From Colwellia polaris (GTDB lineage: Bacteria > Pseudomonadota > Gammaproteobacteria > Enterobacterales > Alteromonadaceae), in contig NZ_NBOE01000013.1 in NCBI RefSeq assembly GCF_002104515.1, positions 1 through 64,000 on the forward strand: 64,000 nt of DNA. Reading direction: 5' to 3'. Positions 9,126 to 18,444 of this stretch are shown here, piece by piece (the first letter of the stretch is position 1; each line of letters opens with the position of its first letter). Both the position numbers and the translations under genes were made by a program. Under the pieces are notes generated by a model. The model worked only from the letters and a program-made list of their open reading frames with translations. It was not told the origin of the DNA and did not search any database.

Positions 9126-9148
9126 AACCGTCGTAAGGCGGTTTTTTA
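9126..9148. terminator. Terminator after prsR
   Basis: AACCGTC (9126-9132), loop GTAA, GGCGGTT (9137-9143, one G-U pair), then a T tract; flanking ACTAAAAA/TTTTTTAGT extends the symmetry. It ends the prsR transcript and could act on both strands. Confidence 0.8.
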
Positions 9149-9190
9149 GTTTAAGAGGTTTAGAAATAAATCAAGAGTATAGTAATCAGT

Positions 9191-9230
9191 TGTAGGTTGG
9201 ACTTTAGTCCGTCAGCGCTCAAACCTGCGT
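9191..9230. repeat. Intergenic hairpin GGACTTTAGTCC, possible dispersed repeat
   Basis: GTAGGTTGGACTTTAGTCCG contains GGACT-TT-AGTCC, a 5-bp stem. Sequences of the type 'gttggactttagtccg' are common intergenic repeats in marine gammaproteobacteria as far as I recall. Only one copy is in this window, so this is tentative. Confidence 0.3.
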
Positions 9231-9273
9231 TAATGAGCACACAGTACTTACGTAAATATAAATTATAAAGATA

Positions 9274-9295
9274 ATCCCTACTGTAAAGCAGGGAT
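9274..9295 (-). terminator. Possible terminator of the export operon
   Basis: A 9-bp stem with one G-U pair (ATCCCTACT / AGCAGGGAT, loop GTAA) lies 18 bases past the stop of the minus-strand ATPase gene. The downstream tract on that strand is only moderately U-rich. Confidence 0.45.
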
Positions 9296-9312
9296 ACAAG
9301 GAAAGTTAGGTG

Positions 9313-10344
9313 TTATTGTTCGCTTTTATCATCTGTATCAGTGTAAATGCGACTTTTATGTTTAAGCATCTTATCAACATAACGTGCCATTTTAATTTTT
9401 TGCTTAATATTACTTTCTAATATTTCTTCTACTTCTCGTAATACTTCTTTAATGCTCTCAACTTTTTCAGCAGAATTTACCACAACTTGATTTGGTTCAG
9501 TGCTGGTTAATTCAGCGGCATTTAATGAACCGGTTAACTCAACTTCCATCTCTTGTGCTACTTCATTGATCGCAGCCGAATTTATACTGTTTAGCTCTTC
9601 TAAAAAACCAAACAAGAGTAGCCGATCAACAAAAATATTAATCTTACGTGGCACACCTAATGTTTTCTCATGAATAAGATCAAATGCAGCATCAGAAAAT
9701 AAATCTTCTTTATTACAGCCCGCTTGATGTAGCCTATGGTTAATATACTTCTTAACTTCTTCTTTAGATAAAGGTTTTAAATGCGCAGAGGCGATAATTC
9801 GTTGACGAAATTGCTCCATATTTGGCGCTTGTATAATACCTTTAAGTTCTTCCTGTCCGAGTAAAAAGCTCTGGATTAAAGGTTTATTATCTAATTGAAA
9901 ATTAGATAACATACGTAACTCTTCAACGGTCTCACCAGGTAGATTTTGCGCTTCATCAACAATTAATAATGCACGTTTACCTTGTTGGTTTAGTTGAATT
10001 AGAAACTTCTCAATACCTTGTAGTAAGTCGGCTTTACTGTTGCCTTCAACAGAAATGTTAAACTCTGACACCACTAACTCGAGTAATTCTTGAGGATTAA
10101 GTTTAGTGGTTACAAGTTGTGCGGCAACAATGCTTTTATCCGCTAAGTTATTTAATAAATTGCGGGCTATTGTCGTTTTTCCTGTGCCAATTGGCCCAGT
10201 TACCACAATAAAGCCTTCGCCTTGATCTAATCCATATTGTAGGTAAGACAAAGCGCGTTGATGATGGCTAGAAGCGAAAAAAAATCGTGGATCTGGACTT
10301 AACTGGAACGGTCTTTCTTTAAAACCATAGTAATTTTCATACAT
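9313..10344 (-). CDS. XrtA-associated ATPase (ExeA/GspA-like AAA)
   Basis: 343 residues. The opening MYENYYGFKERPFQLSPDPR is typical of ExeA-type and XrtA-locus ATPases. Walker A is GPIGTGKT (50-57) and Walker B is ALLIVDEAQ (D130-E131); a winged-helix-like C-terminal region and an acidic coiled tail (after about 270) follow. It probably powers or organises assembly of the polysaccharide secretion machinery. Last gene of the minus-strand export operon, 4 bases after the outer-membrane protein gene. Confidence 0.9.
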   Translation of the reverse strand: MYENYYGFKERPFQLSPDPRFFFASSHHQRALSYLQYGLDQGEGFIVVTGPIGTGKTTIARNLLNNLADKSIVAAQLVTTKLNPQELLELVVSEFNISVEGNSKADLLQGIEKFLIQLNQQGKRALLIVDEAQNLPGETVEELRMLSNFQLDNKPLIQSFLLGQEELKGIIQAPNMEQFRQRIIASAHLKPLSKEEVKKYINHRLHQAGCNKEDLFSDAAFDLIHEKTLGVPRKINIFVDRLLLFGFLEELNSINSAAINEVAQEMEVELTGSLNAAELTSTEPNQVVVNSAEKVESIKEVLREVEEILESNIKQKIKMARYVDKMLKHKSRIYTDTDDKSEQ

Positions 10345-10348
10345 ACTG

Positions 10349-11971
10349 CTAAAAACCTTTGGTTACTTTGGCGCTAACGCGACCTTCTTCGTAATTGAAT
10401 AATGCATTATCAGAAGCTCTGTTTAAGTAGCTTAACGATAAATCAAAAGACAAGGCGCTATTTAATGATTTCTGATAACTGATTTCGTAACGTCTATATC
10501 TGTCGATACGCTCAAACTCTGTATCTATTTGCAAATTAGTTTCGGTATAAGATAAATCAAAACTGATACTCGAACGACCACTGACTTTTCTGCTTACATT
10601 TAAGCTTGAAGCACTTCGTTCATCCTCATTGAAGGTTTCTAAATTTTCTCTATTTTGATGGTTAGCGGTAAAGCTAATTGTTGTTCTAGGTAATGCTAAA
10701 ACAGAACTCCAATTTAAGGTTTTATTTAAAGAAAAAACGTTGTCTTCAACCAAAGTAAAGTCTTGAATAGGGAATAATTGAAACCCAGGGTTGTCAGGTT
10801 CATTGGGGTTATCAGGAAATATAGTGCCCTCATCTTTAATAATACAATCAGCTACGGATGTTATATTACTTGAAGGGCAAAAATAAAACCCAACGAGGTT
10901 TGCTGCAAAATTATTACGGGTGAAAGTTTGTACATCTTCTACATAACTAATTGAGTTAGTTAAGCGTTTATTTCTATGAGTAAAATCTAAACCATAACTG
11001 GTGCCATAAAAGCGTTCAGAAATATTAGCGGTAAGTTTAGTTCGTGGTGAAGGTTGCCATTGCACTGAAGCATTAACATAAGCTTCTTGTTCGTCGCCAT
11101 CTAAATCTAGGTTATCACCAATAGGCTGATTATAAGAAACATTTAACGCTAAACGCGGTGTAATTAACCAACGAACACCTAAGCCGTATGAGTTCGACTC
11201 AATAGAGCGATTACTGTTATTAATATCGCCACTATTGTCTTCATCATAATATCGCAGAAAAGGATTAAGACCATAGCCTGTTATCCAACCAATTTTAACT
11301 TCACTTTGGCTTTGTTTACCTTTTTGATTATTATTTTCTAAATCTTGGTAATCATGCTCAACTTCCCAAAAAACATGGCGAGCGCCAGTGCCATTTGTGC
11401 TGGTAATTCTGCTGTTTATTCCTTTTTGATTTCCAATATTGTCTTCTGAATTAGTTTCTCGATAACCAATCGAAGAGTTTACAATAAAATCACTATTATC
11501 GATGTTGTATTCAAGACCACCGCTGTAAGTTTCTACTTGCACTGTATCAGCTGAAACAATATCGGCTAATGCATTTCGGCTGCCATTTCGCGATTGATTA
11601 GCAATATCGACGCCACCATAAACGACAATACCATTAGGCCAAAGTTGAATTCTTAAATCACTCGATAAGGTTTGATAGTCGCTATCAAGATCATGATCAT
11701 GACTATATAAAGCATAAATACTTTCTGATGAAAAATTAAATTCAGCTTGTTGTGCCTTATATGTAGATTCAATGTTTAATCCAACCTGAGTTACTAAGCT
11801 AGACTGTTCATTATTAGTGGTTAAGCCAACATTATCAGAGTATGTTTCATCGACAATAATACTAGGATCAAACTGCCATTCACCTGCAGTAGCAAGCTTA
11901 GAGCAAATTAATGCAATACAAACAGCACTAAGCTTAGTTTTATGCGCCATACCCATAGCCGTAATAGCCAT
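10349..11971 (-). CDS. XrtA-associated outer-membrane beta-barrel protein (TIGR03016-like)
   Basis: 540 residues if the first ATG is used. Internal starts at residue 6 (11956) and residue 8 (11950) are as likely, since MAHKTKLSAVCIALICSKLATAGEW is a good signal peptide. The rest is a long series of alternating beta strands with the C-terminal residues VSAKVTKGF, ending in Phe as outer-membrane barrels do. Position between the chain-length/kinase genes and the ATPase matches the PEP-CTERM-associated barrel proteins, thought to be an outer-membrane passage for the polysaccharide. It overlaps the kinase gene by 11-32 bases. Confidence 0.85.
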   Translation of the reverse strand: MAITAMGMAHKTKLSAVCIALICSKLATAGEWQFDPSIIVDETYSDNVGLTTNNEQSSLVTQVGLNIESTYKAQQAEFNFSSESIYALYSHDHDLDSDYQTLSSDLRIQLWPNGIVVYGGVDIANQSRNGSRNALADIVSADTVQVETYSGGLEYNIDNSDFIVNSSIGYRETNSEDNIGNQKGINSRITSTNGTGARHVFWEVEHDYQDLENNNQKGKQSQSEVKIGWITGYGLNPFLRYYDEDNSGDINNSNRSIESNSYGLGVRWLITPRLALNVSYNQPIGDNLDLDGDEQEAYVNASVQWQPSPRTKLTANISERFYGTSYGLDFTHRNKRLTNSISYVEDVQTFTRNNFAANLVGFYFCPSSNITSVADCIIKDEGTIFPDNPNEPDNPGFQLFPIQDFTLVEDNVFSLNKTLNWSSVLALPRTTISFTANHQNRENLETFNEDERSASSLNVSRKVSGRSSISFDLSYTETNLQIDTEFERIDRYRRYEISYQKSLNSALSFDLSLSYLNRASDNALFNYEEGRVSAKVTKGF

Positions 11972-12794
11972 ACAAATCCTTATGAGATCTTATTGCTTTA
12001 TTTAATACTAGACCTAATGCTAAATCTTCATTGAGATGTCGAGTTGCTGCTTGAATATCAGCAATAGAACTTTTAGATTCTTCAACAACAATAACGCCTT
12101 GCCCCATTAAACTCGCTAGTACCAATGTTTCGGTCACACCTATTAATGGCGGGCAATCAAAAATAACAATACGATCAGGGTATCTATTCGCCAATTCATT
12201 CGCTAGTGTTGCCATTTTCTCACTGGCTAACAACTCGTTAGACAAATGATGCGGCTTACCCGCGGGGATTAATTTTAGTTTATCGATATCGGTGTTATAA
12301 ATTATATCGCTAACTTTTTCAGATTTACCCAGTAAGTATTCAATAAGGCCAGGACTGTCTTCAACACCTAACTCGCGAACTACACTTGGGCGAAGTACGT
12401 CGGCATCAATAAGTAACACGGTTTTATCTTGCTCAAGTGCAATACTTAACGCTAGGTTAATCGCAACGAAAGTTTTACCTTCATTAGGCTTTGCGCTACT
12501 CACCATAATTAAATTACTGTGATGTAAAGTTTTTGAGGCATTACCAAAAGCATTATTAAGAAGCTTACGTTTAATTTGTCTAAATTCGTCTTTAATACTT
12601 TTGCGGGTACCGTTATCGATTAAATAGCCACGCTCAGCTAAGCTTACTTTATCAAGTGCTAACGTATCTTTTTTCTCTACATTAGTTGCTTCGACAGCAA
12701 CCTTTTCTTGAGGAACTGGCTGTTGCTCAACTTTCTCTGAATCGTCATGACTTTTTTGTTGTTGCTTAGCTAGCGCTTTTTCTATGATACTCAT
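11940..12794 (-). CDS. XrtA-associated tyrosine autokinase (BY-kinase, CpsD/Wzc-C type)
   Basis: 284 residues. Walker A SAKPNEGKT (100-108), Walker A' VLLIDADVLRP, Walker B IVIFDCPPL, and a C-terminal tyrosine cluster YGYYGYGYGA that is the autophosphorylation site. It partners the Wzz-like protein encoded 3 bases upstream; phosphorylation cycling controls chain length and export. The N-terminal 50 residues are charged and probably flexible. Confidence 0.92.
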   Translation of the reverse strand: MSIIEKALAKQQQKSHDDSEKVEQQPVPQEKVAVEATNVEKKDTLALDKVSLAERGYLIDNGTRKSIKDEFRQIKRKLLNNAFGNASKTLHHSNLIMVSSAKPNEGKTFVAINLALSIALEQDKTVLLIDADVLRPSVVRELGVEDSPGLIEYLLGKSEKVSDIIYNTDIDKLKLIPAGKPHHLSNELLASEKMATLANELANRYPDRIVIFDCPPLIGVTETLVLASLMGQGVIVVEESKSSIADIQAATRHLNEDLALGLVLNKAIRSHKDLYGYYGYGYGA

Positions 12795-12797
12795 AAG

Positions 12798-14390
12798 TTA
12801 TAAAATCCCTCTGATCGGCGCTAATAAAGCATTAGGAGCAATGGCATAAAGTATAAAAAATGCCAATACGATTAATAGCACACTATTAGAAATAATAAAT
12901 ATCAGGGTTTTTCTTTTGTGCCAACGTTGTAAACCTAAGTTCTCAGTGGCAGACACAATACCGAATACAGGAATACCAGTAAGTTTAGACACTTGGCTAC
13001 TAGAAGTAACCACAGGGTTAATTTGGCTAAATAATAATGACAAGCCAACACCTACACCAAAAGCAAAAATTGTAGAGCCAAGTAAAAACAAAATACGTTT
13101 TGGCCCTGCAGGTTCAGTAGGAGCTCTGGGTGGATCAATCACTCTAAATTGAATCGGATTGGTTGTTTCATCAGCTTGTTGTGCTAACTGAGCTGTTTCC
13201 TGACGATTCAATAATTCTTCATATTTATCTTTTGTTATTTCATAGCCACGGTTTAATGAGGTTAATTCGGCTTCTATTTCTGGCAAAATATGAATTTTAC
13301 TTTCAAGCTCTTTAACTTGTTGGCGATAATCCTTTGCGCGAACATTAGTTGAAGCAACAGCGTTTTCTAATTGGTTCACCTGAATTTGCAATTGTTGAAT
13401 AACAGGGTTTTGACTAGTAGCAAGCTTATTGTTATCACCGTTATTAGTGGCATTCAAATACTCATCAATTTCTTTAGTTCGCTGAGCGTTTAAATGTTCT
13501 AACCGACGTTTAACTTCTTTAACATCAGGATGCATTTCAGTGTATCGTAACTGAAGTGAATCGAGGTTAGCTTCTAATTCAGAAATTCTGTCGTCATACG
13601 TCGTTTGGATACTGTTCGAATTCATAATGTTATTTTGAGCATTATCATTACTTGACGGAGAAGAATTCAATTGTGACTTCGCTGATTTTAATTGCGTTTC
13701 TTGTTCAAGTAAGTTCAATTCAGTTATTTTTAGCTGCTCTTTAACTATATTTAATTTTTGATAAAAGCCACCATATTGGTCAGGTAATACGCCGCTGTAC
13801 TTTTGTTTAAAATCAGTTAGTCGAGATTCTGCAGCTAATAAACGGTTTTCATAATCCTTAATCTGAGTTGTTAAGAACTTTTGTGCGGTATTAGAATCAC
13901 TGCGATTTTCACCTAATGTATTTTCAATAAAAACGGTTAATGCTGAGTTAACAACACTTTTCGCCATTTCGGGATCTTTATCTTGGTAAGTAATGGTAAA
14001 AATATTCTCTCTTCGACCACCAGTTTTTTTGATAATAATATTAGTTTTTAAATCATCTATTAGTTCTTCATAAGCTGCGGGAGTGTTAGCTTGAACATCA
14101 AGATCTGTCATACGGGTAATGCGTTCTAAATTCGGACGACTTAACAACGTTTTTATCATTAAGCGTATTTGCACTTCAGGATCTGTATTTACAGTTAAAC
14201 CTTTAAGCAAAGGACCGAGAATAGATTGAGTATCAGCATATACACGAGCTTCAGACTCATAAACATTATCAAGTTGAGAAATAAAAACCCAAGCAAAAGG
14301 GCATATTAACCACGTTGATATGATAATAAAGCGACGTTTAAGCCAAATACCTTTAAGGTAATCGACAATTTGTTCTATAATTTCTTGCAT
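12798..14390 (-). CDS. XrtA system polysaccharide chain-length determinant (Wzz/GumC-like)
   Basis: 530 residues. Wzz domain at the N-terminus with a membrane helix at about 20-36; a long periplasmic coiled-coil region (about 170-400, with LEANLDSLQLRYTEMHPDVKEVKRRL); the proline-rich PPRAPTEPAGPKR just before a TM at about 428-448; and a last TM near 500-520. This is the PCP-2-like layout without a fused kinase, consistent with the separate kinase gene immediately downstream. It sets polymer length and bridges to the Wza-like exporter. Confidence 0.92.
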   Translation of the reverse strand: MQEIIEQIVDYLKGIWLKRRFIIISTWLICPFAWVFISQLDNVYESEARVYADTQSILGPLLKGLTVNTDPEVQIRLMIKTLLSRPNLERITRMTDLDVQANTPAAYEELIDDLKTNIIIKKTGGRRENIFTITYQDKDPEMAKSVVNSALTVFIENTLGENRSDSNTAQKFLTTQIKDYENRLLAAESRLTDFKQKYSGVLPDQYGGFYQKLNIVKEQLKITELNLLEQETQLKSAKSQLNSSPSSNDNAQNNIMNSNSIQTTYDDRISELEANLDSLQLRYTEMHPDVKEVKRRLEHLNAQRTKEIDEYLNATNNGDNNKLATSQNPVIQQLQIQVNQLENAVASTNVRAKDYRQQVKELESKIHILPEIEAELTSLNRGYEITKDKYEELLNRQETAQLAQQADETTNPIQFRVIDPPRAPTEPAGPKRILFLLGSTIFAFGVGVGLSLLFSQINPVVTSSSQVSKLTGIPVFGIVSATENLGLQRWHKRKTLIFIISNSVLLIVLAFFILYAIAPNALLAPIRGIL

Positions 14391-14427
14391 TCCTGACCTC
14401 TAAAACAGGTAAATAAATCTATTTTGT

Positions 14428-15063
14428 TTAAAACCATGTTTCAGGTATAACAATAATATCGCCAGGTAATACATCAACGTTAGCTAATATTTCACCATTT
14501 TTAATCAAGTCTTCAATGTAAATTTCATACTGTTTTTGAAGACCATTTTCTATTCTGACTAACTTAGCACCATTACCGTTAGCAAATTCAGTTAAACCAC
14601 CAACTTGAATCATCACGTCAAGTAACGTCATGTGTTGAATATAATTAACCGCTTGCGGTTGAGCAGCTTCACCTATTACACGAATTTGTTCACTAAAAGG
14701 GCCTACAAAGTTGTTTACGGTTACGGTAACAACGGGCTCTCGTAAATACGTTGCTAGTATTTCTTCAATAGAACGGGCAAGTTCGGTCGGGGTTTTACCG
14801 GATACAGGAATGTCTTCAACTAAAGAAGTCGTAATCATACCATCGGGGCGCACTTTAAATGTGCCAGAAACTTCAGGGTTACGCCAAACAAAAATATTAA
14901 CAACATCACCGGCACCAATTAAATATTTATAGGAGTCAACATCAACAGTATTCGACTGATGCAGCTTGGCAGGTGGTAATGTAGCTGAGCTACAACCAGC
15001 TAAAATATAACCAAAAGTAAGAAATAAAATCGCTTTTAATGTAGTAGTCATGCGTTTTTCCAT
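14428..15063 (-). CDS. XrtA system exopolysaccharide export lipoprotein (Wza-like)
   Basis: 211 residues. Lipoprotein signal with lipobox LAGC (Cys24 counting from the first Met; Met5 is an alternative start). Polysaccharide export domain: YLIGAGDVVNIFVWRNPEVSGTFKVRPDG; then a SLBB-like region IRVIGEAAQPQAVNY and the ending VLPGDIIVIPETWF. It forms the outer-membrane export channel. First gene of the minus-strand operon; its promoter must lie in the 229-base divergent gap to the initiating transferase. Confidence 0.93.
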   Translation of the reverse strand: MEKRMTTTLKAILFLTFGYILAGCSSATLPPAKLHQSNTVDVDSYKYLIGAGDVVNIFVWRNPEVSGTFKVRPDGMITTSLVEDIPVSGKTPTELARSIEEILATYLREPVVTVTVNNFVGPFSEQIRVIGEAAQPQAVNYIQHMTLLDVMIQVGGLTEFANGNGAKLVRIENGLQKQYEIYIEDLIKNGEILANVDVLPGDIIVIPETWF

Positions 15064-15292
15064 GGTTTTAACCTTATTTATTTATAACCGTATTTTATAT
15101 AAGCTAATTGATTGTATTTGATTTTTACAATTGATGCACATTATTTAATTTATGTAAATATATTGTTAATGTAGTATTTTAAATAGTCTCTTGTTTACAT
15201 TTCGCAGTGAATCCATTCTAATATACAGCTTAAAAAATGAAAACATCTAATAATGAACACTGCTTCATACTAGAAAGGAACTTTATTACCTT

Positions 15293-16702
15293 ATGTCTAG
15301 CCCTAAATTTCGTGATTTATCTGCGGGTAGTAAATCTTTAGTGTTAATCGAATTTATCTGCTTTGCTGGCGCACTTTTACTTAGCTTATACCTAAATAAA
15401 GTATTTCAGTTTGTTGAACACGACACTCAAAAAACGCCAACGAATATTCTTTTTATTCATTCAGTTGTTTACGCCTTAGTAGTGCAGTTATCGTGTCTTG
15501 CCATGGGTCTTTATGATTCGAAATTGAGAGAGAGTTTAAGAGGTGTTATCAGGCGTTTACTGGTATCAATCGCTATAGGTTTTTTTATTGTTTCATTATT
15601 TAATCCATTTTACGGCTCAGGTTCACTCGCCATTGAGTTACTTGCAGTTGCTTCATTAATCAGTTTCTTTTTTGTTTGTGGTGTTCGTTATTTTACTCTT
15701 CAAATTGACTTTTTTGGCTTTAATAAACGTAACATTCTCGTTTTAGGTGCCGGAGAACGAGCATCAATTATAGAAAAACGCATGCGTCGTGACGTTGACC
15801 GACAAGGTTTTTTTATGCACGGCTTTGTGGTTATGAATGGCGATGCTGAACATGGCATTGTCAACGAGAACAGAATTACACTCGACTGCTCATTGGTTAA
15901 TTACGCCCTAGAACATCAAATTGATGAAATTGTTGTTGCTAATGATGAACGTAGAGAAAATCTACCAGTGGATGAACTCTTTGCCTGTAAAATTAGAGGC
16001 GTCGAAATAACCGAAATTCTAGACTTTATTGAACGAGAAACCGGGCAGGTTGCGGTTAATTTAATTTATCCAAGTTGGGTTATATATTCAAATGGTTTTG
16101 CATCGGCGAATCATTTAAGAAATACCTTAGACTGGATTTTTAACGCCACAATGGGCTTCTTCTTATTTCTTATTACTTGGCCTGTAATGTTAATTACGGC
16201 TTTATTAATTAAGCTTGAAGACGGTTGGAAATCACCGATATTTTACTCGCAAGAACGTGTAGGGTTAGACGGGCAAGCTTTTAGAATTGTTAAATTTAGA
16301 AGTATGCGAATAGATGCAGAAAAAAATGGCGCACAAATGGCAGCCAAAGATGACGATAGAACAACACGCATCGGTAAAGCCCTTCGCAAATATCGTATTG
16401 ACGAACTTCCTCAAATTTATAACGTAATGGTTGGTGATATGGGCTTTGTTGGCCCACGCCCTGAACGCCCTGAATTTGTTCAGCAATTAATTAAAAATAT
16501 TCCATATTACAATGAACGTCATAACGTTAAACCTGGTTTAACAGGTTGGGCACAGCTTAAATACCCTTATGGTGCTACAGAGTCAGACTCTTTAGAAAAG
16601 CTAAAGTACGATTTGTATTACATTAAACATCGCAGCTTTATGTTGGATTTACTTATACTAATTCGAACGGTTGAAATTGTATTGTTTGGGAAGGGAAGAT
16701 AA
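15293..16702 (+). CDS. XrtA system initiating sugar transferase (EpsB/WbaP-like)
   Basis: 469 residues. Four to five N-terminal TMs, a nucleotide-binding-like middle domain (NILVLGAGERASIIEKRM near 145-165), one TM near 280-305, and a bacterial sugar transferase domain: YSQERVGLDGQAFRIVKFRSMR, RKYRIDELPQIYNVMVGDMGFVGPRPERP and GLTGWAQ. It transfers a sugar-1-phosphate to undecaprenyl phosphate, the first step of repeat-unit synthesis. First gene of the long plus-strand assembly operon; ribosome site AAAGGA about 10 bases before ATG. Confidence 0.93.
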   Translation: MSSPKFRDLSAGSKSLVLIEFICFAGALLLSLYLNKVFQFVEHDTQKTPTNILFIHSVVYALVVQLSCLAMGLYDSKLRESLRGVIRRLLVSIAIGFFIVSLFNPFYGSGSLAIELLAVASLISFFFVCGVRYFTLQIDFFGFNKRNILVLGAGERASIIEKRMRRDVDRQGFFMHGFVVMNGDAEHGIVNENRITLDCSLVNYALEHQIDEIVVANDERRENLPVDELFACKIRGVEITEILDFIERETGQVAVNLIYPSWVIYSNGFASANHLRNTLDWIFNATMGFFLFLITWPVMLITALLIKLEDGWKSPIFYSQERVGLDGQAFRIVKFRSMRIDAEKNGAQMAAKDDDRTTRIGKALRKYRIDELPQIYNVMVGDMGFVGPRPERPEFVQQLIKNIPYYNERHNVKPGLTGWAQLKYPYGATESDSLEKLKYDLYYIKHRSFMLDLLILIRTVEIVLFGKGR

Positions 16703-16741
16703 TTTTGGGTATTTTTCGATATGTTATGTTAGGTACTATCT

Positions 16742-17263
16742 ATGGATAATTTTCAATCTTTAATTAAAAGTGACTTTAATAGAAAATTAGAAATCTTTCT
16801 TGGAGATGGAGCTAAGGTGTCTTTGCTGCGTATTATATTTACTGATGGTAGCAGTGCTAATGTGATACAAAGACTTGCATTTGAATGCGCTAAAATTAAA
16901 ATACTATCCCCATTGGCGCTATTATTTCAACACTTTAACCGTATATATAATGGTTGCACGATTGGTACTAAAGCAACCTTTTCAGGTGGATTAGTTTTAA
17001 TGCACCCATCCGGTGTTGTAATTAATTCAAAAGTAATTGCAGGGAAGAATATAACTATCGAAAGCGGAGTAGTCATAGGTGATGAAAAAGGTTTTTCTCC
17101 TAAATTAGGGGATAATGTGTTTATTGGTTCAGGTGCCAAAATTATTGGAAACGTTAAAGTTGGAAATAATGTTAAAATAGGTGCTAATGCAGTCGTTGTG
17201 AAAGATGTTCCTGATAATTGTACTGCACTTGGTATACCTGCTAAATCGAGGTTGAATAATTAA
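16742..17263 (+). CDS. Serine-acetyltransferase-like hexapeptide acyltransferase
   Basis: 173 residues. The C-terminal half is left-handed beta-helix hexapeptide repeats (GCTIGTKATFSGG, HPSGVVINSKVIAG, GVVIGDEKGFSP, FIGSGAKIIG, GANAVVVKDVP) ending GIPAKSR, as in CysE/WbbJ-type enzymes. In an EPS cluster it more likely O- or N-acetylates a sugar than makes cysteine. The downstream gene begins on the last base of its stop codon (TAATG), so the two are coupled. Confidence 0.85.
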   Translation: MDNFQSLIKSDFNRKLEIFLGDGAKVSLLRIIFTDGSSANVIQRLAFECAKIKILSPLALLFQHFNRIYNGCTIGTKATFSGGLVLMHPSGVVINSKVIAGKNITIESGVVIGDEKGFSPKLGDNVFIGSGAKIIGNVKVGNNVKIGANAVVVKDVPDNCTALGIPAKSRLNN

Positions 17264-18444
17264 TGTATTTCCTTGAGTTAGTACTTTGGTTTTCAGTGTT
17301 TTTAGTTTTTTACACTTATTTGTTCTATCCAATAATTTTGATGATGTTAAGCGGTCTCCGACAGTTAAAAAAAGATACCTCGTTTGTCCTTTCCAAATCT
17401 GAACGTAGAATTCGAATAGCAGAACTACCTGAAATTACAGTGGTTATCGCCGCTTATAACGAAGAAAAATGTATCGAAGATAGGGTTATTAACTTATTGG
17501 CGCTGAACTACCCAAAAGATAAGCTTAAATTTATTATTGGTTCTGATGGCAGTATCGATAATACGAATGTTATTTTAAAAAGCTTTGATGAAAATAGCCT
17601 GAGTGTTTTTTGTTTTGAGAAAAACAGGGGTAAAATTAATGTTCTGAATGAGTTAATGACAAAGGTAGAGTCGGCAATATGTGTCTTTTCGGATGCTAAC
17701 ACTATGTTTGAAAAAGATGCATTAAAGCACTTAGTATCCCATTTTGATAATTCCAATGTTGGAGCTGTGTGTGGTGAGTTACATTTGATAGATCCATTTT
17801 CAGGTGATAATAAAGACAACCTATATTGGAGCTATGAGCAAGCACTAAAGTTCCATGAATCAAGATTGAACGCACTTTTAGGGGCTAATGGCGCAATTTA
17901 TGCGATCAGAACACAAGATTATATGCCCTTACCTACCGATACTATAATTGATGACTTTTGCATAGTAATGAATATAGCTCGCAAAGGATATGAAGTTATT
18001 TATGCTCCAGAAGCTAAAGCTACTGAAGAGATTGCTCCCGATTTAACAGAAGAATCATCGAGAAGAGTTAGAATTGGCGCAGGAAACTATCAAGCCATGA
18101 TGCGTTTAGGTTGGTTACTAAATCCACTTGAAGGGTATCGTTTTTTCTCTTATTTCAGTCATAAGATATTACGATGGTTTGTTCCTCACTTAATGATATT
18201 GATTCTAATTTCTAATTCTTTATTGGCACTAGATTTCAATTTTTATAAAGTTACTTTATTTTTACAAATTGCTTTTTACAGCTCAGCTATTATTGGTTTG
18301 AAATTAAAGTCTGGACATGGATTTATATTTAATTTCCTTAAAATTTCTGCTTTTTTTGTTTCAATGAATTACTCTATTTTTAGAGGCTTTATCAAATTTT
18401 TAAATAAAAACCTATCCGCTACTTGGGAGAGTACATCCAGATGA
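17263..18444 (+). CDS. Membrane glycosyltransferase family 2
   Basis: 393 residues. N-terminal TM, then a GT2 fold: EITVVIAAYNEEKCIEDRV, IIGSDGSIDNTN, CVFSDANTMFEKDA (metal-binding DxN/DxD position), LLGANGAIYAIR, and SRRVRIGAGNYQ in the place of the QxxRW motif of processive enzymes. Two to three C-terminal TMs. Probably extends or polymerises the lipid-linked sugar on the cytoplasmic face. Overlaps the next gene by ATGA. Confidence 0.9.
   Translation: MYFLELVLWFSVFLVFYTYLFYPIILMMLSGLRQLKKDTSFVLSKSERRIRIAELPEITVVIAAYNEEKCIEDRVINLLALNYPKDKLKFIIGSDGSIDNTNVILKSFDENSLSVFCFEKNRGKINVLNELMTKVESAICVFSDANTMFEKDALKHLVSHFDNSNVGAVCGELHLIDPFSGDNKDNLYWSYEQALKFHESRLNALLGANGAIYAIRTQDYMPLPTDTIIDDFCIVMNIARKGYEVIYAPEAKATEEIAPDLTEESSRRVRIGAGNYQAMMRLGWLLNPLEGYRFFSYFSHKILRWFVPHLMILILISNSLLALDFNFYKVTLFLQIAFYSSAIIGLKLKSGHGFIFNFLKISAFFVSMNYSIFRGFIKFLNKNLSATWESTSR

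Noticed and set aside
15064-15292. JUMPstart/ops element or sigma-54 promoter before the EPS operons
   Set aside because: Looked for GGCGGTAG-type and GG-N10-GC motifs on both strands and found none.
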